From Propionicimonas sp020161015 (GTDB lineage Bacteria; Actinomycetota; Actinomycetes; Propionibacteriales; Propionibacteriaceae), in assembly GCF_964266745.1 (NCBI RefSeq), contig NZ_CAXWGX010000012.1, forward strand, positions 62,001-126,000: a DNA stretch of 64,000 bases, in the 5' to 3' direction. The notes under the pieces were generated by a model. That model had not been told where the DNA came from and searched no databases. It saw only the letters and a program-made list of their open reading frames with translations. A program made the position numbers and the translations under genes. Shown one piece after another: positions 23,898 to 42,741 of this stretch. The stretch's first letter is position 1; each line of letters opens with the position of its first letter.

Positions 23898-23923
23898 CAG
23901 GTCCCAGTCAAGTCTGATGGAAT
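23892..23923 (+). promoter_or_regulatory. Second TTGAC/GTCAA palindrome with overlapping promoter-like elements
   Basis: ACTTGAC-N8-GTCAAGT (23892-23913) is a perfect 7-bp inverted repeat overlapping the 3' end of the regulator gene. Its TTGACA (23894-23899) is followed 18 bases later by TGGAAT, a weak -10. It shares the half-site of the upstream operator and points toward rpoB, so the regulator may control a transcript entering the rpoB leader. Confidence 0.45.
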
Positions 23924-24352
23924 CTACTTGTCGGCGCCCCCCCAATGCGTCGGATGAGTACACCACTTGGGCCGGTGTTCTGCAGCGTATGGATACCCCT
24001 CCCGTGCCTGCCGCAGACACCGGCCTTGTGGCGTCCCTGGACCCCTTTCCTTTTCGGAGGCGTGCGTCCGGGACTTCCGCCCCGATTCCTTGCACCGATG
24101 ACGTGTCGGCACCGATGAGGTGCGGGCATTGTTTTGGGATCCCCGTCGCACCGGTCGGGTCGGGCCTCCTCCTTGGCGCCACGAGGCGCAATTCCCCGCA
24201 CCCCCCACCCTTGCGGCCGCCGCCGGCGCCGGCCCGCGGGGGAGGACGCGGTGGCCCGTGTCGTCTGGCGGACGGGCCGGGTTCGCGGTAGCGTCCGTCG
24301 TGGCCGCGCGGGTACCGCCAGGGCGGCCAGGTCGGCCGGCAAGGACGCCGGT
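23924..24352. other. Unassigned ~430-base region upstream of the rpoB promoter
   Basis: No gene is recognisable. A 124-codon open frame starting at 23917 on the plus strand lacks an SD, has poor codon bias and no motifs. The stretch is Pro/Arg-codon rich in all frames and contains a few GC-rich inverted repeats. It may be a long leader or relic sequence left by insertion of the regulator pair. Confidence 0.4.
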
Positions 24353-24381
24353 TTGCGAGGCCCCGCCGGGCAAGGTAAGCT
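24353..24381 (+). promoter_or_regulatory. Promoter of rpoBC
   Basis: TTGCGA (24353-24358), a 17-base spacer and TAAGCT (24376-24381) form a good SigA-type promoter with a ~95-base leader before rpoB. Confidence 0.65.
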
Positions 24382-24482
24382 ATCGCTTTGCCCATTGCCA
24401 TCGACGACCCGTGAACTTGACGCGGGCCGTTCTGCGTGCAAAGAAACCGGTTCAACGCCGGGACTTGCGGAAGGACTCCACC

Positions 24483-27956
<3,474 letters not shown>

Positions 27957-28030
27957 TCCTTCCAAAGGGCTCCGGCTCCCCCCACATCAACCCTCAAGGG
28001 ATTCCTGGCAACAGGAGAAAGAGAAGCAAC

Positions 28031-31912
<3,882 letters not shown>

Positions 31913-31925
31913 GCCGAGGCTCACG

Positions 31926-32387
31926 GTGAGGATCGTCGTCGCGTCCGACCACGCCGGGGTCGACCTCCGGCAGGAGATGGCTGACGAGGCCAGGGAGCTG
32001 GGGCACGAGGTCGTCGACCTCGGCCCCGCCCCTGGCGAGGCCGTCGACTACCCCGTGAACGGGGCCCGGGTGGGACGCCTCGTCGCGGCCGGGGAGTACG
32101 ACCTCGGGATGCTGGTCTGCGGCACCGGGGTCGGGATCTCGATCGCGGCGAACAAGATCCGCGGCATCCGTGCCGTGGTGTGCTCGGAGCCGTACTCGGC
32201 CAAGCTGGCCCGCCAGCACAACAACGCCAACGTGCTCGCTGTCGGCGCCCGCGTGGTCGGCCCGGGCCTGGCCCGCCTGATCGTGCGGGAGTGGCTGACC
32301 GCCGAGTTCGAGGGTGGGCGCCACGCCCGCCGCGTCGGGCTCATCGAACCGTCGGATTCCGCCACGGCAGGCGAACAGCTCTCCTAG
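31926..32387 (+). CDS. rpiB: RpiB/LacA-family sugar-phosphate isomerase
   Basis: 153 aa. IVVASDHAGVDLRQEMADEA start, Cys at MLVCGTGVGISIAANKIRGI (catalytic base), CSEPYSAKLARQHNNANVLA and GARVVG are RpiB signatures. It likely interconverts ribose 5-phosphate and ribulose 5-phosphate; allose or galactose 6-phosphate isomerases share the fold. GTG at 31926 follows rpoC by 13 bases with a weak GAGGCTCACG upstream. The -10 box of the next gene overlaps its stop codon. Confidence 0.88.
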   Translation: MRIVVASDHAGVDLRQEMADEARELGHEVVDLGPAPGEAVDYPVNGARVGRLVAAGEYDLGMLVCGTGVGISIAANKIRGIRAVVCSEPYSAKLARQHNNANVLAVGARVVGPGLARLIVREWLTAEFEGGRHARRVGLIEPSDSATAGEQLS

Positions 32388-32396
32388 ACTTCGCTG

Positions 32397-33449
32397 GTGC
32401 GGACAGACTCGGGCACGGGCACCCGCGCCGGAGCCGTCCGGCCGCGCCGGTCCCCGGCGGCCACCCGCGCGCTGCTCGGCCTCGTCCTCCTGTTCCTGCC
32501 CGCCGTCCTCGGCGGCTGTGCGGCGACCCCGGGCACGCCGGCCGCGGCGCAGCGACCCACCGTCCGCGTGGCCGCGCTGAAGGGCCCGACCGCGGTCGGG
32601 ATGGTCGCCCTGATGGCAGCCCAGGCGGCCGGGACCACCGCCACCGACGACGTCTTCACCGTGTCCGCCTCGCCGGAGGAGGTCGCGGCCAAGGTCGCCA
32701 GCGGGGACGTCGACATCGCCGCCCTGCCCACGAACGTCGCCGCCGTGCTGTACGCGAGAACCGGCGGTGCGGTCCGCCTGCTCGCGGTGACCACTCTCGG
32801 CGTGCTCTCCATCGTGGAGGACGGGGACAGCGTGCACGCCCTGTCCGATCTGCGTGGCCGGACGGTCTACGCCACGGGCCAGGGCGCCAACCCCGAGTAC
32901 GTCCTGCGCTTCCTGCTCCGCAGCAACGGCCTCGACCCCGACGCCGACGTGCACCTGGTGTTCAAGGCCCAGCACGAGGAGCTCGCCACGCTCGTCGCCA
33001 ACGGCACGGCAGGGCTCGCGCTTCTCCCCGAGCCGTTCGTCACGACGGTGACCATGAAGAACCCCCGGGTCAGGGTGGCCCTCGACCTCACCAGGGAGTG
33101 GTCGGCGACGGTCACCGACGGCAGCCGGCTGATGATGGGCGCGGTGGTCGTCCGTTCCGACTTCCTCGAGCGGCATCCGGAGGCGGTGGATGCCTTCCTC
33201 CGCGAGTACCGCGCCTCTGTGGCGCAGGCGACCGCAGACGTGGAGGCGACCGCCCGGGAGTGCGAGCGCTTCGACATCATCCCGGCGGCCGTCGCCCGCG
33301 CGGCGATCCCGCGGCTGAACCTGACCTTCCTCACCGGCGAGGAGATGGCGGCGGGCGCCCGCGGCTACCTCCGGGTGCTCCATGACGCCGATCCGGCCTC
33401 CGTGGGAGGAGCGATCCCCGATTCGCGGTTCTACGTCACCGGCCGGTGA
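32397..33449 (+). CDS. ABC transporter substrate-binding lipoprotein (NitT/TauT/SsuA-like)
   Basis: 350 aa. A basic N-terminus and hydrophobic segment lead to the lipobox VLGGC (Cys ~41). Then PTVRVAALKGPTAVGMVAL, the SGDVDIAALPTNVAAVLYA segment, GRTVYATGQGANPEYVLRFL and LPEPFVTTV are typical of periplasmic-binding-fold proteins for small organic acids, sulfonates or pyrimidines. The ligand is unknown. TAGACT (32385-32390) is 6 bases before the GTG, so the mRNA should be leaderless and independent of rpiB. The operon partners are the permease and ATPase downstream. Confidence 0.85.
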   Translation: MRTDSGTGTRAGAVRPRRSPAATRALLGLVLLFLPAVLGGCAATPGTPAAAQRPTVRVAALKGPTAVGMVALMAAQAAGTTATDDVFTVSASPEEVAAKVASGDVDIAALPTNVAAVLYARTGGAVRLLAVTTLGVLSIVEDGDSVHALSDLRGRTVYATGQGANPEYVLRFLLRSNGLDPDADVHLVFKAQHEELATLVANGTAGLALLPEPFVTTVTMKNPRVRVALDLTREWSATVTDGSRLMMGAVVVRSDFLERHPEAVDAFLREYRASVAQATADVEATARECERFDIIPAAVARAAIPRLNLTFLTGEEMAAGARGYLRVLHDADPASVGGAIPDSRFYVTGR

Positions 33450-34236
33450 GCGGCTGCGTCGCGCGGCGCCCGGCGTCGCCGCGGCGGCGTTCTGGCTCGT
33501 CCTGTGGCAGCTCGCCAGCGTTGTCGTCGGGCAGGAGCTCCTCGTGCCGTCCCCGGCCGTCGTGGCCGCCACGCTGGCCGGCCTGGCCGGCACCGCGGAG
33601 TTCTGGCAGGTCATGGGGCTCTCGCTGCTCCGCATGGCTGCGGGGTTCGTGGCCGGCGTCGTGGCCGGAACGGCGGCGGCCGTGCTCACCACGCGTTCCC
33701 GCGTCGTGGACGCGCTCCTCTCCCCGGCACTGAGGGTGGTGCGGGCCGCACCGGTCGCGTCCTTCGTGATCCTGGCCCTCGTCTGGATCCCGACCGGCCG
33801 GCTGCCGGCGTTCATCGCCTTCGCGATGGTCGTTCCGGTCGTCTGGGACACGATGGCCCAGGGCCTGCGCAGCCAGGACCCGGAACTTCTCGAGATGGCC
33901 CGCGTGTTCGGCCTGGGACGGTGGCAGACGCTGCGGCGGGTGCGGATCCCGTCGCTGGCCCCCTTCCTGCTGTCCGCGTGCACGACCGGCATGGGGCTCG
34001 CCTGGAAGTCCGGGGTGGCCGCGGAGGTGATCAGCCGTCCCGAGGTGTCGATCGGCCGGGAGCTCCAGGACGCGCGGGTCTACCTCGACACCCCGGCGGT
34101 GTTCGCCTGGACGATCACCGCCGTCGCGCTCAGCCTGGCGCTGGAGAGGCTGTTCCGGCTGGCCGCGCGGCGGTGGCTGCCGTCGGTGGGCGCACCCGAG
34201 GAGTCGCGGGGCAGGGGGGACCATGCCGGCGTGTGA
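33382..34236 (+). CDS. ABC transporter permease (NitT/TauT family)
   Basis: 284 aa with six hydrophobic segments and the EAA-loop region LLEMARVFGLGRWQTLRRVR-IPSLAPF, plus TTGMGLAWKSGVAAEVI, as in SsuC/TauC. It would form the homodimeric channel. The ATG overlaps the binding-protein gene by 68 bases, unusually long; no other in-frame start precedes the first membrane span, so it is kept. The stop overlaps the ATPase start region. Confidence 0.85.
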   Translation: MTPIRPPWEERSPIRGSTSPAGERLRRAAPGVAAAAFWLVLWQLASVVVGQELLVPSPAVVAATLAGLAGTAEFWQVMGLSLLRMAAGFVAGVVAGTAAAVLTTRSRVVDALLSPALRVVRAAPVASFVILALVWIPTGRLPAFIAFAMVVPVVWDTMAQGLRSQDPELLEMARVFGLGRWQTLRRVRIPSLAPFLLSACTTGMGLAWKSGVAAEVISRPEVSIGRELQDARVYLDTPAVFAWTITAVALSLALERLFRLAARRWLPSVGAPEESRGRGDHAGV

Positions 34237-34819
34237 GCGGGTGAGCTTCGGCTACCGTGCCGGGAGCCCGGTGCTGGAGGACTTCTCGCTCGTGCTCCCC
34301 GAGACCGGGGTGGTGTGCCTGCTGGGCCCGTCCGGCTGCGGCAAGACCACGCTGCTGAGGGTCCTCGCCGGACTGGAGGTGCCGTCGTCGGGCCGCGTCA
34401 CGGGACTGGAGGGACGCCGCGTCGCGGTGGTCTTCCAGGAGGACCGGCTGCTGCCGTGGGAGACCGCCTGGCAGAACGCCGTGACCGGGCAGGACGCCGG
34501 GGCACGGGAGCGGGCGCGCGAGTGGCTCACCCGGCTCGGGCTGGGGGACAGCCTGCACCGCTTCCCGCGCGAGCTCAGCGGCGGGATGCGGCGACGGGTG
34601 GCGATCGCCCGCGCCATGGCCGCCGAACACGACCTGCTTCTGCTCGACGAGCCGTTCGCCGGACTGGACGAGCCGGCCTGGGCCGCTGCGGCCGGCCAGG
34701 TCGCGCAGGCGGGCGCGGACCGGCTGGCCGTGCTGGTCACCCACCTGCCGGAGCAGGCGGCGGCCATGGGCGCCCGGGTGGTGCGGCTGGCCGGGCCCCC
34801 GCTGGCCGTCCTCAGTTGA
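34223..34819 (+). CDS. ABC transporter ATP-binding protein (NitT/TauT family)
   Basis: 198 aa, shorter than usual (~240-260) because the C-terminal part after the H-loop is missing. Walker A GPSGCGKTTLL, Q-loop VVFQEDRLLPWETAWQN, signature LSGGMRRRVAIARAM, Walker B LLLLDEPFAGLD and H-loop VTHLPEQA are intact, so it should be active. It starts 14 bases inside the permease gene and its stop overlaps the convergent hydrogenase gene by 8 bases. Confidence 0.88.
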   Translation: MPACERVSFGYRAGSPVLEDFSLVLPETGVVCLLGPSGCGKTTLLRVLAGLEVPSSGRVTGLEGRRVAVVFQEDRLLPWETAWQNAVTGQDAGARERAREWLTRLGLGDSLHRFPRELSGGMRRRVAIARAMAAEHDLLLLDEPFAGLDEPAWAAAAGQVAQAGADRLAVLVTHLPEQAAAMGARVVRLAGPPLAVLS

Positions 34820-37800
34820 CCGGCAGGACGGGCGGGGCCGCCTCCGTCGCGAACGGCGCGTACGTCGTGTGCAGCAGGTGGTGCGCCCGCTCGGAGTTCG
34901 GCTCTTCGTAGAAGTCCTCGTACAGCCGGAGGATGTCCGGGTTGTCCTGCGAGCGGCGGTAGGTGCTGGTGCGGTCGATGTCGAACAGCACCTCTGTGCG
35001 CTCGCGGAGCTCGCCGACCTTGGCCGGCGCGGGGTTGCCCGCCCCGTCGATGCAGCCGCCGGGGCACGCCATGATCTCGATCAGGTCGTACCCGGTGTCC
35101 TCGCCGGCGACCACGCGCTCGACGAGCGGCTCTGCGTTGCCCAGGCCGGAGATCACGGCCACGCGCACCGTCCGGCCGCCGGCGGTGATCGTCGCGTCGC
35201 GCACGCCCGCCAGCCCGCGCACGGCGGTGAACTCGAGGTGGTCGGGGTGCTTCTGCCCGGTGAGCTTCTCCACGGCCATCCGCAGCGCGGCCTCCGCGAC
35301 GCCGCCGGAGGCGCCGAAGATCACCCCCGCGCCGGTCACGCGCGAGTACGGCTCGTCGAAGGCGTCGGGGGCGACGGCGTCCGGGTCGAGCCGCACCATG
35401 TCCATCATCTCCATGAACTCGGTGGTGGTGAGCACGGCATCGACGTCCCGGATCCCCTCCGGGGCGAACTCCGGCCGGGCGGCCTCGTACTTCTTGGCCA
35501 GGCAGGGCACGATCGAGACGACGTAGAGGTCGTCCAGCGACACCCCGTAGAGCTGGGCGAAGTGCGACTTCACCGTTGCGCCCATCATCTGCTGGGGCGA
35601 CTTGCAGCTGGACAGGTGGGGGATCAGGGCTGGGTAGCGCTTCTCCACGAGGTTGACCCAGCCCGGGCAGCAGGACGTGAACTGCGGCATCACGCCGCCG
35701 GTGGCCACCCGGTTCAGGAACTCGGTGGTCTCCTCCATGATCGTCAGGTCGGCGGCGAAGGAGAAGTCGAAGATGCGGTCGAAGCCGATCGCCCGCATCA
35801 GGCCGGCCACGAACGGCGAGGCCTCCTCCGGCTTCTTGCCGTACTTGGCGGCGAGGACGCTGCGCGGCGCCGGCGCGACGAAGCCGACGACCAGCTTGGT
35901 CGGGTCGTTGATCGCGGCGAACACCGCGGGCCGCTCCCGCACGTAGTCGAGGGCGCCGCAGGGGCAGGCGGTGACGCACTGCCCGCACGAGACGCAGTCG
36001 GTCTCGATGAGCGGGCGGCCGTCGTGCGTGCCCACGGTCAGGTGCCCGTTGCGGAACTGGAAGGCCAGCACCCCGGGCCCCTCGATCTCCGCGCAGGCCG
36101 CGACGCAGCGTCCGCAGGAGATGCACTTGTTGTGGTCGCGAATGATGAAGGGGTGGTCGCGCACGACCGGGATCCGCGGACGCAGGTGCAGCGGCTCGGT
36201 GTAGGTGACCAGCTGACCGGTGGCGACCTTGCGCAGGTCGCAGACGAACCGGGCCTTGCAGCCACAGCGCAGGCAGCGGGCCGCCTCTGCCCTGGCCTCG
36301 GCAGTGGTGTAGCCCGTCTCGACCTCGACGAAGCCCGCCAGGCGCTCCTCGACGGGCACCGACGGCATGGGGTGGCGCTCCAGCCGCGGCCGGGACGAGA
36401 ATTCGTCGCGGGGCAGGTCCTCCAGCGACCCGCGGCTGCAGTTGTACGCCGCCGGCTCGCCGCGGACGTAGCCGCGGGTGACGAACTGGTCGATGGCCCA
36501 GGCGGCACGGCGACCCGCGGCGACGGCCTCGATGACGGTGGCCGGGCCGGTCACGCAGTCGCCCCCGGCGAACACCTTGGCCTCGGAGGCCTCCATGGTC
36601 GAGCCGTCGACGTCGATGTCGCCCCACTTGTTCAGCCGCACCGGGAGGTCGTTGTAGAGGAACTGGGTGTTCGTGCTCTGGCCGATCGCGCCGATGATCA
36701 TCGACGCCGACATCTCGAAGTCGCTGCCCTCCACCGGGATCGGGCGGCGGCGTCCCGACCGGTCGGGTTCGCCGAGCGTCATCTCCATGCACCGCAGGAC
36801 CAGGCCCGGTCCCTCGCGACGGATGGCCGTGGGGGCGGCGAGGAAGCGGAGCACGACGCCTTCGGCCTCCGCGTCGGCGACCTCGTGCGGCTCGGCCGGC
36901 ATCTCGTCCCTGGTGCGCCGGTAGAGCAGTGTCACCTGCCGTGCGCCGCGCCGCAGCGCCGTCCGCGCGCAGTCGATCGCGGTGTTGCCGCCGCCCACGA
37001 CCACGACGGCGGGCCCGGGGTCGGGGTCCACGCCCTTGGTGACCTGCTCGAGGTAGCGGATGCCCGTCCACACGCCTTCGGAGTTCTCGCCCTCCAGGCC
37101 CATCGGCGTGGGGGTCCAGGAACCGATGGCCAGGTAGACCGCGTCGAAGTCCTGCTGCAGGTCCTCCAGGCGCAGGTGGGTGCCCAGCGACTTGCCGCAG
37201 ATGATCTTCACCCCGAGCGCGGTGATGGTCGCGATCTCGGCGTCCAGCGTCTCCTTGGGCAGCCGGTACTCCGGGATGCCGTAGCGCATCATCCCGCCGG
37301 GACGTGGCTGGCGCTCGAAGACCGTGACGTCGTGACCGGCGATCGCGGCGTAGAAGGCCGCGCTCAGCCCGGACGGGCCGGCGCCGACGACGGCGATGCG
37401 CCTGCCCGTCGGCTCGGCGGCGGTGGGGACCCACGGGTGCTCGCGGGCGAGGTCCCAGTCGGCGGCGAAGCGCTTCACGTGGTTGATCGCCACCGGCGCG
37501 TCCACCAGCGAGCGGCGGCACTGGCCCTCGCAGGCGTGCGGGCAGACCCGGCCGCAGGCGGACGGGAACGGGTTGCGGTCCTTGATCACCCGCACCGCGG
37601 CCTCGAAGTTCCCGTCGGTGACCAGCGCGAGGTAGCGCTGGATGTCGATGTGGGCCGGGCAGGTCTGCTGGCACGGCGGCTCGCAGTCGGCGTTGTGGTC
37701 GCACAGCAGCTGCTCGACGCGGACCCTGCGGTAGGCGTCGATGGTGTCCGACCGCGTGCGGATGACCATGCCCGCGGTGACCGGCGTGATGCAGGACTTC

Positions 37801-38003
37801 ACCTCGCGGTGGTCGGCCCCGACCTCGACCACGCACAGCCCGCAGTTGCCGTTGGCCCTCTCCAGCCGGACGTCGTTGCACAGCGACGGGATCTCGATGC
37901 CCTCGGCCTGGAGCGCCTCGAGGACGGTGAGCCCGCCGTTGACGTGGACCTCGCGGCCGTCCACCGTGACCGTGATGCGTGCGTTGCCAGTCAGGTCCTG
38001 CAT
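34812..38003 (-). CDS. [FeFe] hydrogenase fused to a GltD-like NAD(P)H:FAD oxidoreductase
   Basis: 1063 aa. Domains in order: [2Fe-2S] ferredoxin (C42, C54, C57, C71); Cys-rich linker CDHNADCEPPCQQTCPAHID (101-120); FAD domain VVGAGPSGLSAAFYA (~205) with PGGMMRYGIPEYRLPK; NAD(P)H domain VVVVGGGNTAIDCARTAL (~333); CLRCGC (~577); two [4Fe-4S] sites CISCGRCVAAC (~627) and CVSCGQCVTACPCGAL (~670); then the hydrogenase H-cluster domain with L1 FTSCCPGWV (775-783), L2 VPCLAKKYE (832-840) and L3 IMACPGGCIDGAG (977-989), so all four cluster cysteines (C779, C833, C980, C984) and proton-relay C778 are present; last, a small-subunit-like tail. It should evolve or oxidise H2 coupled to NAD(P)H and possibly ferredoxin. 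ATG 38003 follows GGGAGG. No HydEFG maturases are in the window. Confidence 0.9.
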   Translation of the reverse strand: MQDLTGNARITVTVDGREVHVNGGLTVLEALQAEGIEIPSLCNDVRLERANGNCGLCVVEVGADHREVKSCITPVTAGMVIRTRSDTIDAYRRVRVEQLLCDHNADCEPPCQQTCPAHIDIQRYLALVTDGNFEAAVRVIKDRNPFPSACGRVCPHACEGQCRRSLVDAPVAINHVKRFAADWDLAREHPWVPTAAEPTGRRIAVVGAGPSGLSAAFYAAIAGHDVTVFERQPRPGGMMRYGIPEYRLPKETLDAEIATITALGVKIICGKSLGTHLRLEDLQQDFDAVYLAIGSWTPTPMGLEGENSEGVWTGIRYLEQVTKGVDPDPGPAVVVVGGGNTAIDCARTALRRGARQVTLLYRRTRDEMPAEPHEVADAEAEGVVLRFLAAPTAIRREGPGLVLRCMEMTLGEPDRSGRRRPIPVEGSDFEMSASMIIGAIGQSTNTQFLYNDLPVRLNKWGDIDVDGSTMEASEAKVFAGGDCVTGPATVIEAVAAGRRAAWAIDQFVTRGYVRGEPAAYNCSRGSLEDLPRDEFSSRPRLERHPMPSVPVEERLAGFVEVETGYTTAEARAEAARCLRCGCKARFVCDLRKVATGQLVTYTEPLHLRPRIPVVRDHPFIIRDHNKCISCGRCVAACAEIEGPGVLAFQFRNGHLTVGTHDGRPLIETDCVSCGQCVTACPCGALDYVRERPAVFAAINDPTKLVVGFVAPAPRSVLAAKYGKKPEEASPFVAGLMRAIGFDRIFDFSFAADLTIMEETTEFLNRVATGGVMPQFTSCCPGWVNLVEKRYPALIPHLSSCKSPQQMMGATVKSHFAQLYGVSLDDLYVVSIVPCLAKKYEAARPEFAPEGIRDVDAVLTTTEFMEMMDMVRLDPDAVAPDAFDEPYSRVTGAGVIFGASGGVAEAALRMAVEKLTGQKHPDHLEFTAVRGLAGVRDATITAGGRTVRVAVISGLGNAEPLVERVVAGEDTGYDLIEIMACPGGCIDGAGNPAPAKVGELRERTEVLFDIDRTSTYRRSQDNPDILRLYEDFYEEPNSERAHHLLHTTYAPFATEAAPPVLPVN

Positions 38004-38117
38004 GACAGCCTCCCGCCGAGACCGGGCCGCGCCGCTGCGGCCACTACGCATATTCTCCTATGGACAACGACGCAGGGCGCCGATCGCGACGGGGAAGTGT
38101 CCGCGGAGCACCTGTTT

Positions 38118-38146
38118 TTGCGCTTGCGGGGCCATCACGGTAGCCT
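38118..38146 (+). promoter_or_regulatory. Promoter of the rpsL (str) operon
   Basis: TTGCGC (38118-38123), exactly 17 bases, TAGCCT (38141-38146). The start near 38153 leaves a ~145-base leader before rpsL. The rest of the 295-base gap from the hydrogenase gene holds no recognisable gene. Confidence 0.65.
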
Positions 38147-38298
38147 TGACCGTTGTGTTCGGGCGACCGAACCATGCGTGCGTGCGCCGCGTCCGGCCCG
38201 CCCCTTCGACGAGTTCGGGGAACCCCTGAGCCTGCAAGGGTGGCTGGTGGCGCTCGGCGCGCGCCCCGCAAAAGCCTCACGGAAAGAGATACCAGCCG

Positions 38299-38670
38299 GT
38301 GCCCACTATCCAGCAGTTGGTCCGCAAGGGCCGTACGGACAAGGTCAGCAAGAACAAGACGCCGGCGCTGAAGGGTTCGCCCCAGCGCCGTGGCGTGTGC
38401 ACCCGCGTGTACACCACCACCCCGAAGAAGCCGAACTCGGCGCTGCGCAAGGTCGCCCGCGTGCGGCTCTCCTCCGGCGTGGAGGTCACCGCCTACATCC
38501 CGGGCGTCGGCCACAACCTGCAGGAGCACTCGATGGTGCTGGTGCGCGGCGGCCGTGTGAAGGACCTCCCGGGCGTGCGCTACAAGATCATCCGCGGCTC
38601 GCTCGACACCCAGGGCGTCAAGAACCGCAAGCAGGCCCGTAGCCGCTACGGCGCGAAGAAGGAGAAGTAA
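38299..38670 (+). CDS. rpsL: Ribosomal protein S12
   Basis: 123 aa, complete. PTIQQLVRKGRTDKVSKNK start; TTTPKKPNSALRKVARVRL carries the Lys equivalent to K43 and GGRVKDLPGVRY the Lys equivalent to K88, so streptomycin-sensitive wild type is predicted. It tunes decoding accuracy. GTG start after GGAAAGAGATACCAGCC. Its TAA overlaps the rpsG ATG. Confidence 0.98.
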   Translation: MPTIQQLVRKGRTDKVSKNKTPALKGSPQRRGVCTRVYTTTPKKPNSALRKVARVRLSSGVEVTAYIPGVGHNLQEHSMVLVRGGRVKDLPGVRYKIIRGSLDTQGVKNRKQARSRYGAKKEK

Positions 38671-39140
38671 TGCCTCGCAAGGGTCCCGCCCCGAAGCGTC
38701 CCGTCGTCGTCGACCCGGTCTACGGCTCGCCGCTGGTCTCCCAGCTGGTCAGCAAGATCCTGCTGGACGGCAAGAAGACCACCGCGCAGAGCATCGTCTA
38801 CGACGCGCTCGAGGGCACCCGGGCCAAGACCGGCGTCGATCCCGTCCAGACGCTGAAGAAGGCCCTCGACAACATCCGTCCCGCCCTCGAGGTGAAGAGC
38901 CGCCGCGTCGGTGGCGCCACCTACCAGGTGCCGGTCGAGGTGAAGCCCGCGCGGGCCAACACCCTCGCCCTGCGGTGGCTGGTGAGCTTCTCCCGCGCCC
39001 GTCGCGAGAAGACCATGACCGAGCGGCTGATGAACGAGCTGCTGGACGCCTCCAACGGCCTCGGCGCTTCGGTGAAGCGGCGCGAGGACACCCACAAGAT
39101 GGCCGAGGCGAACCGTGCGTTCGCCCACTACCGCTGGTGA
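38670..39140 (+). CDS. rpsG: Ribosomal protein S7
   Basis: 156 aa, complete: PRKGPAPKRPVVVDPVYGSP start, TAQSIVYDALEG and GGATYQVPVEVKPARANTLA conserved. It nucleates assembly of the 30S head near the E site. The ATG shares a base with the rpsL stop, ensuring coupling. Confidence 0.98.
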   Translation: MPRKGPAPKRPVVVDPVYGSPLVSQLVSKILLDGKKTTAQSIVYDALEGTRAKTGVDPVQTLKKALDNIRPALEVKSRRVGGATYQVPVEVKPARANTLALRWLVSFSRARREKTMTERLMNELLDASNGLGASVKRREDTHKMAEANRAFAHYRW

Positions 39141-39277
39141 CCCACACCTGCGCATGAACCCACGCAGGGCACGGCAGACCCACGCCGTGCCCTGCCCCCT
39201 GACCGCAGGGCGTCCTGGTCGCAGGACCTCCCGCAGCAGGACGTCTTCTCTCAGCAGAACGGAAGGTTGAGCCCAAA

Positions 39278-41389
<2,112 letters not shown>

Positions 41390-41424
41390 GTTTGACCTCA
41401 GGCATCACGGTAGAGAAAACTTGG

Positions 41425-41460
41425 CATGGTCCGTGCCCTAAGGCCCGGACCGTGACCATG
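41425..41460 (+). other. Inverted repeats in the fusA-tuf spacer
   Basis: CATGGTC (41425-41431) can pair with GACCATG (41454-41460), while GGTCCG (41428-41433) can pair with CGGACC (41446-41451). The two stems share bases and exclude one another. The segment lies ~60 bases before the EF-Tu start and could affect tuf expression; no U-tract follows. Confidence 0.35.
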
Positions 41461-41521
41461 CAGTCAAAGAATCAGTAACGCCCCGCGAGCCCGCGTGGCG
41501 ACCATCCGAAAAGGAGCCCAA

Positions 41522-42715
<1,194 letters not shown>

Positions 42716-42741
42716 GCTGACTCACTCGTAGATCCCTCAGT

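Noticed and set aside
23917..24291. 124-codon plus-strand open frame between the regulator and rpoB
   Set aside because: No ribosome binding site, no recognisable motif, no hydrophobic signal, Pro/Arg-rich as expected of noncoding GC-rich DNA. Kept only as an unassigned region.
41495..41521. ATG at 41495 as the EF-Tu start
   Set aside because: It would add nine residues absent from EF-Tu and lies ahead of the AAAAGGAG SD that serves GTG 41522.
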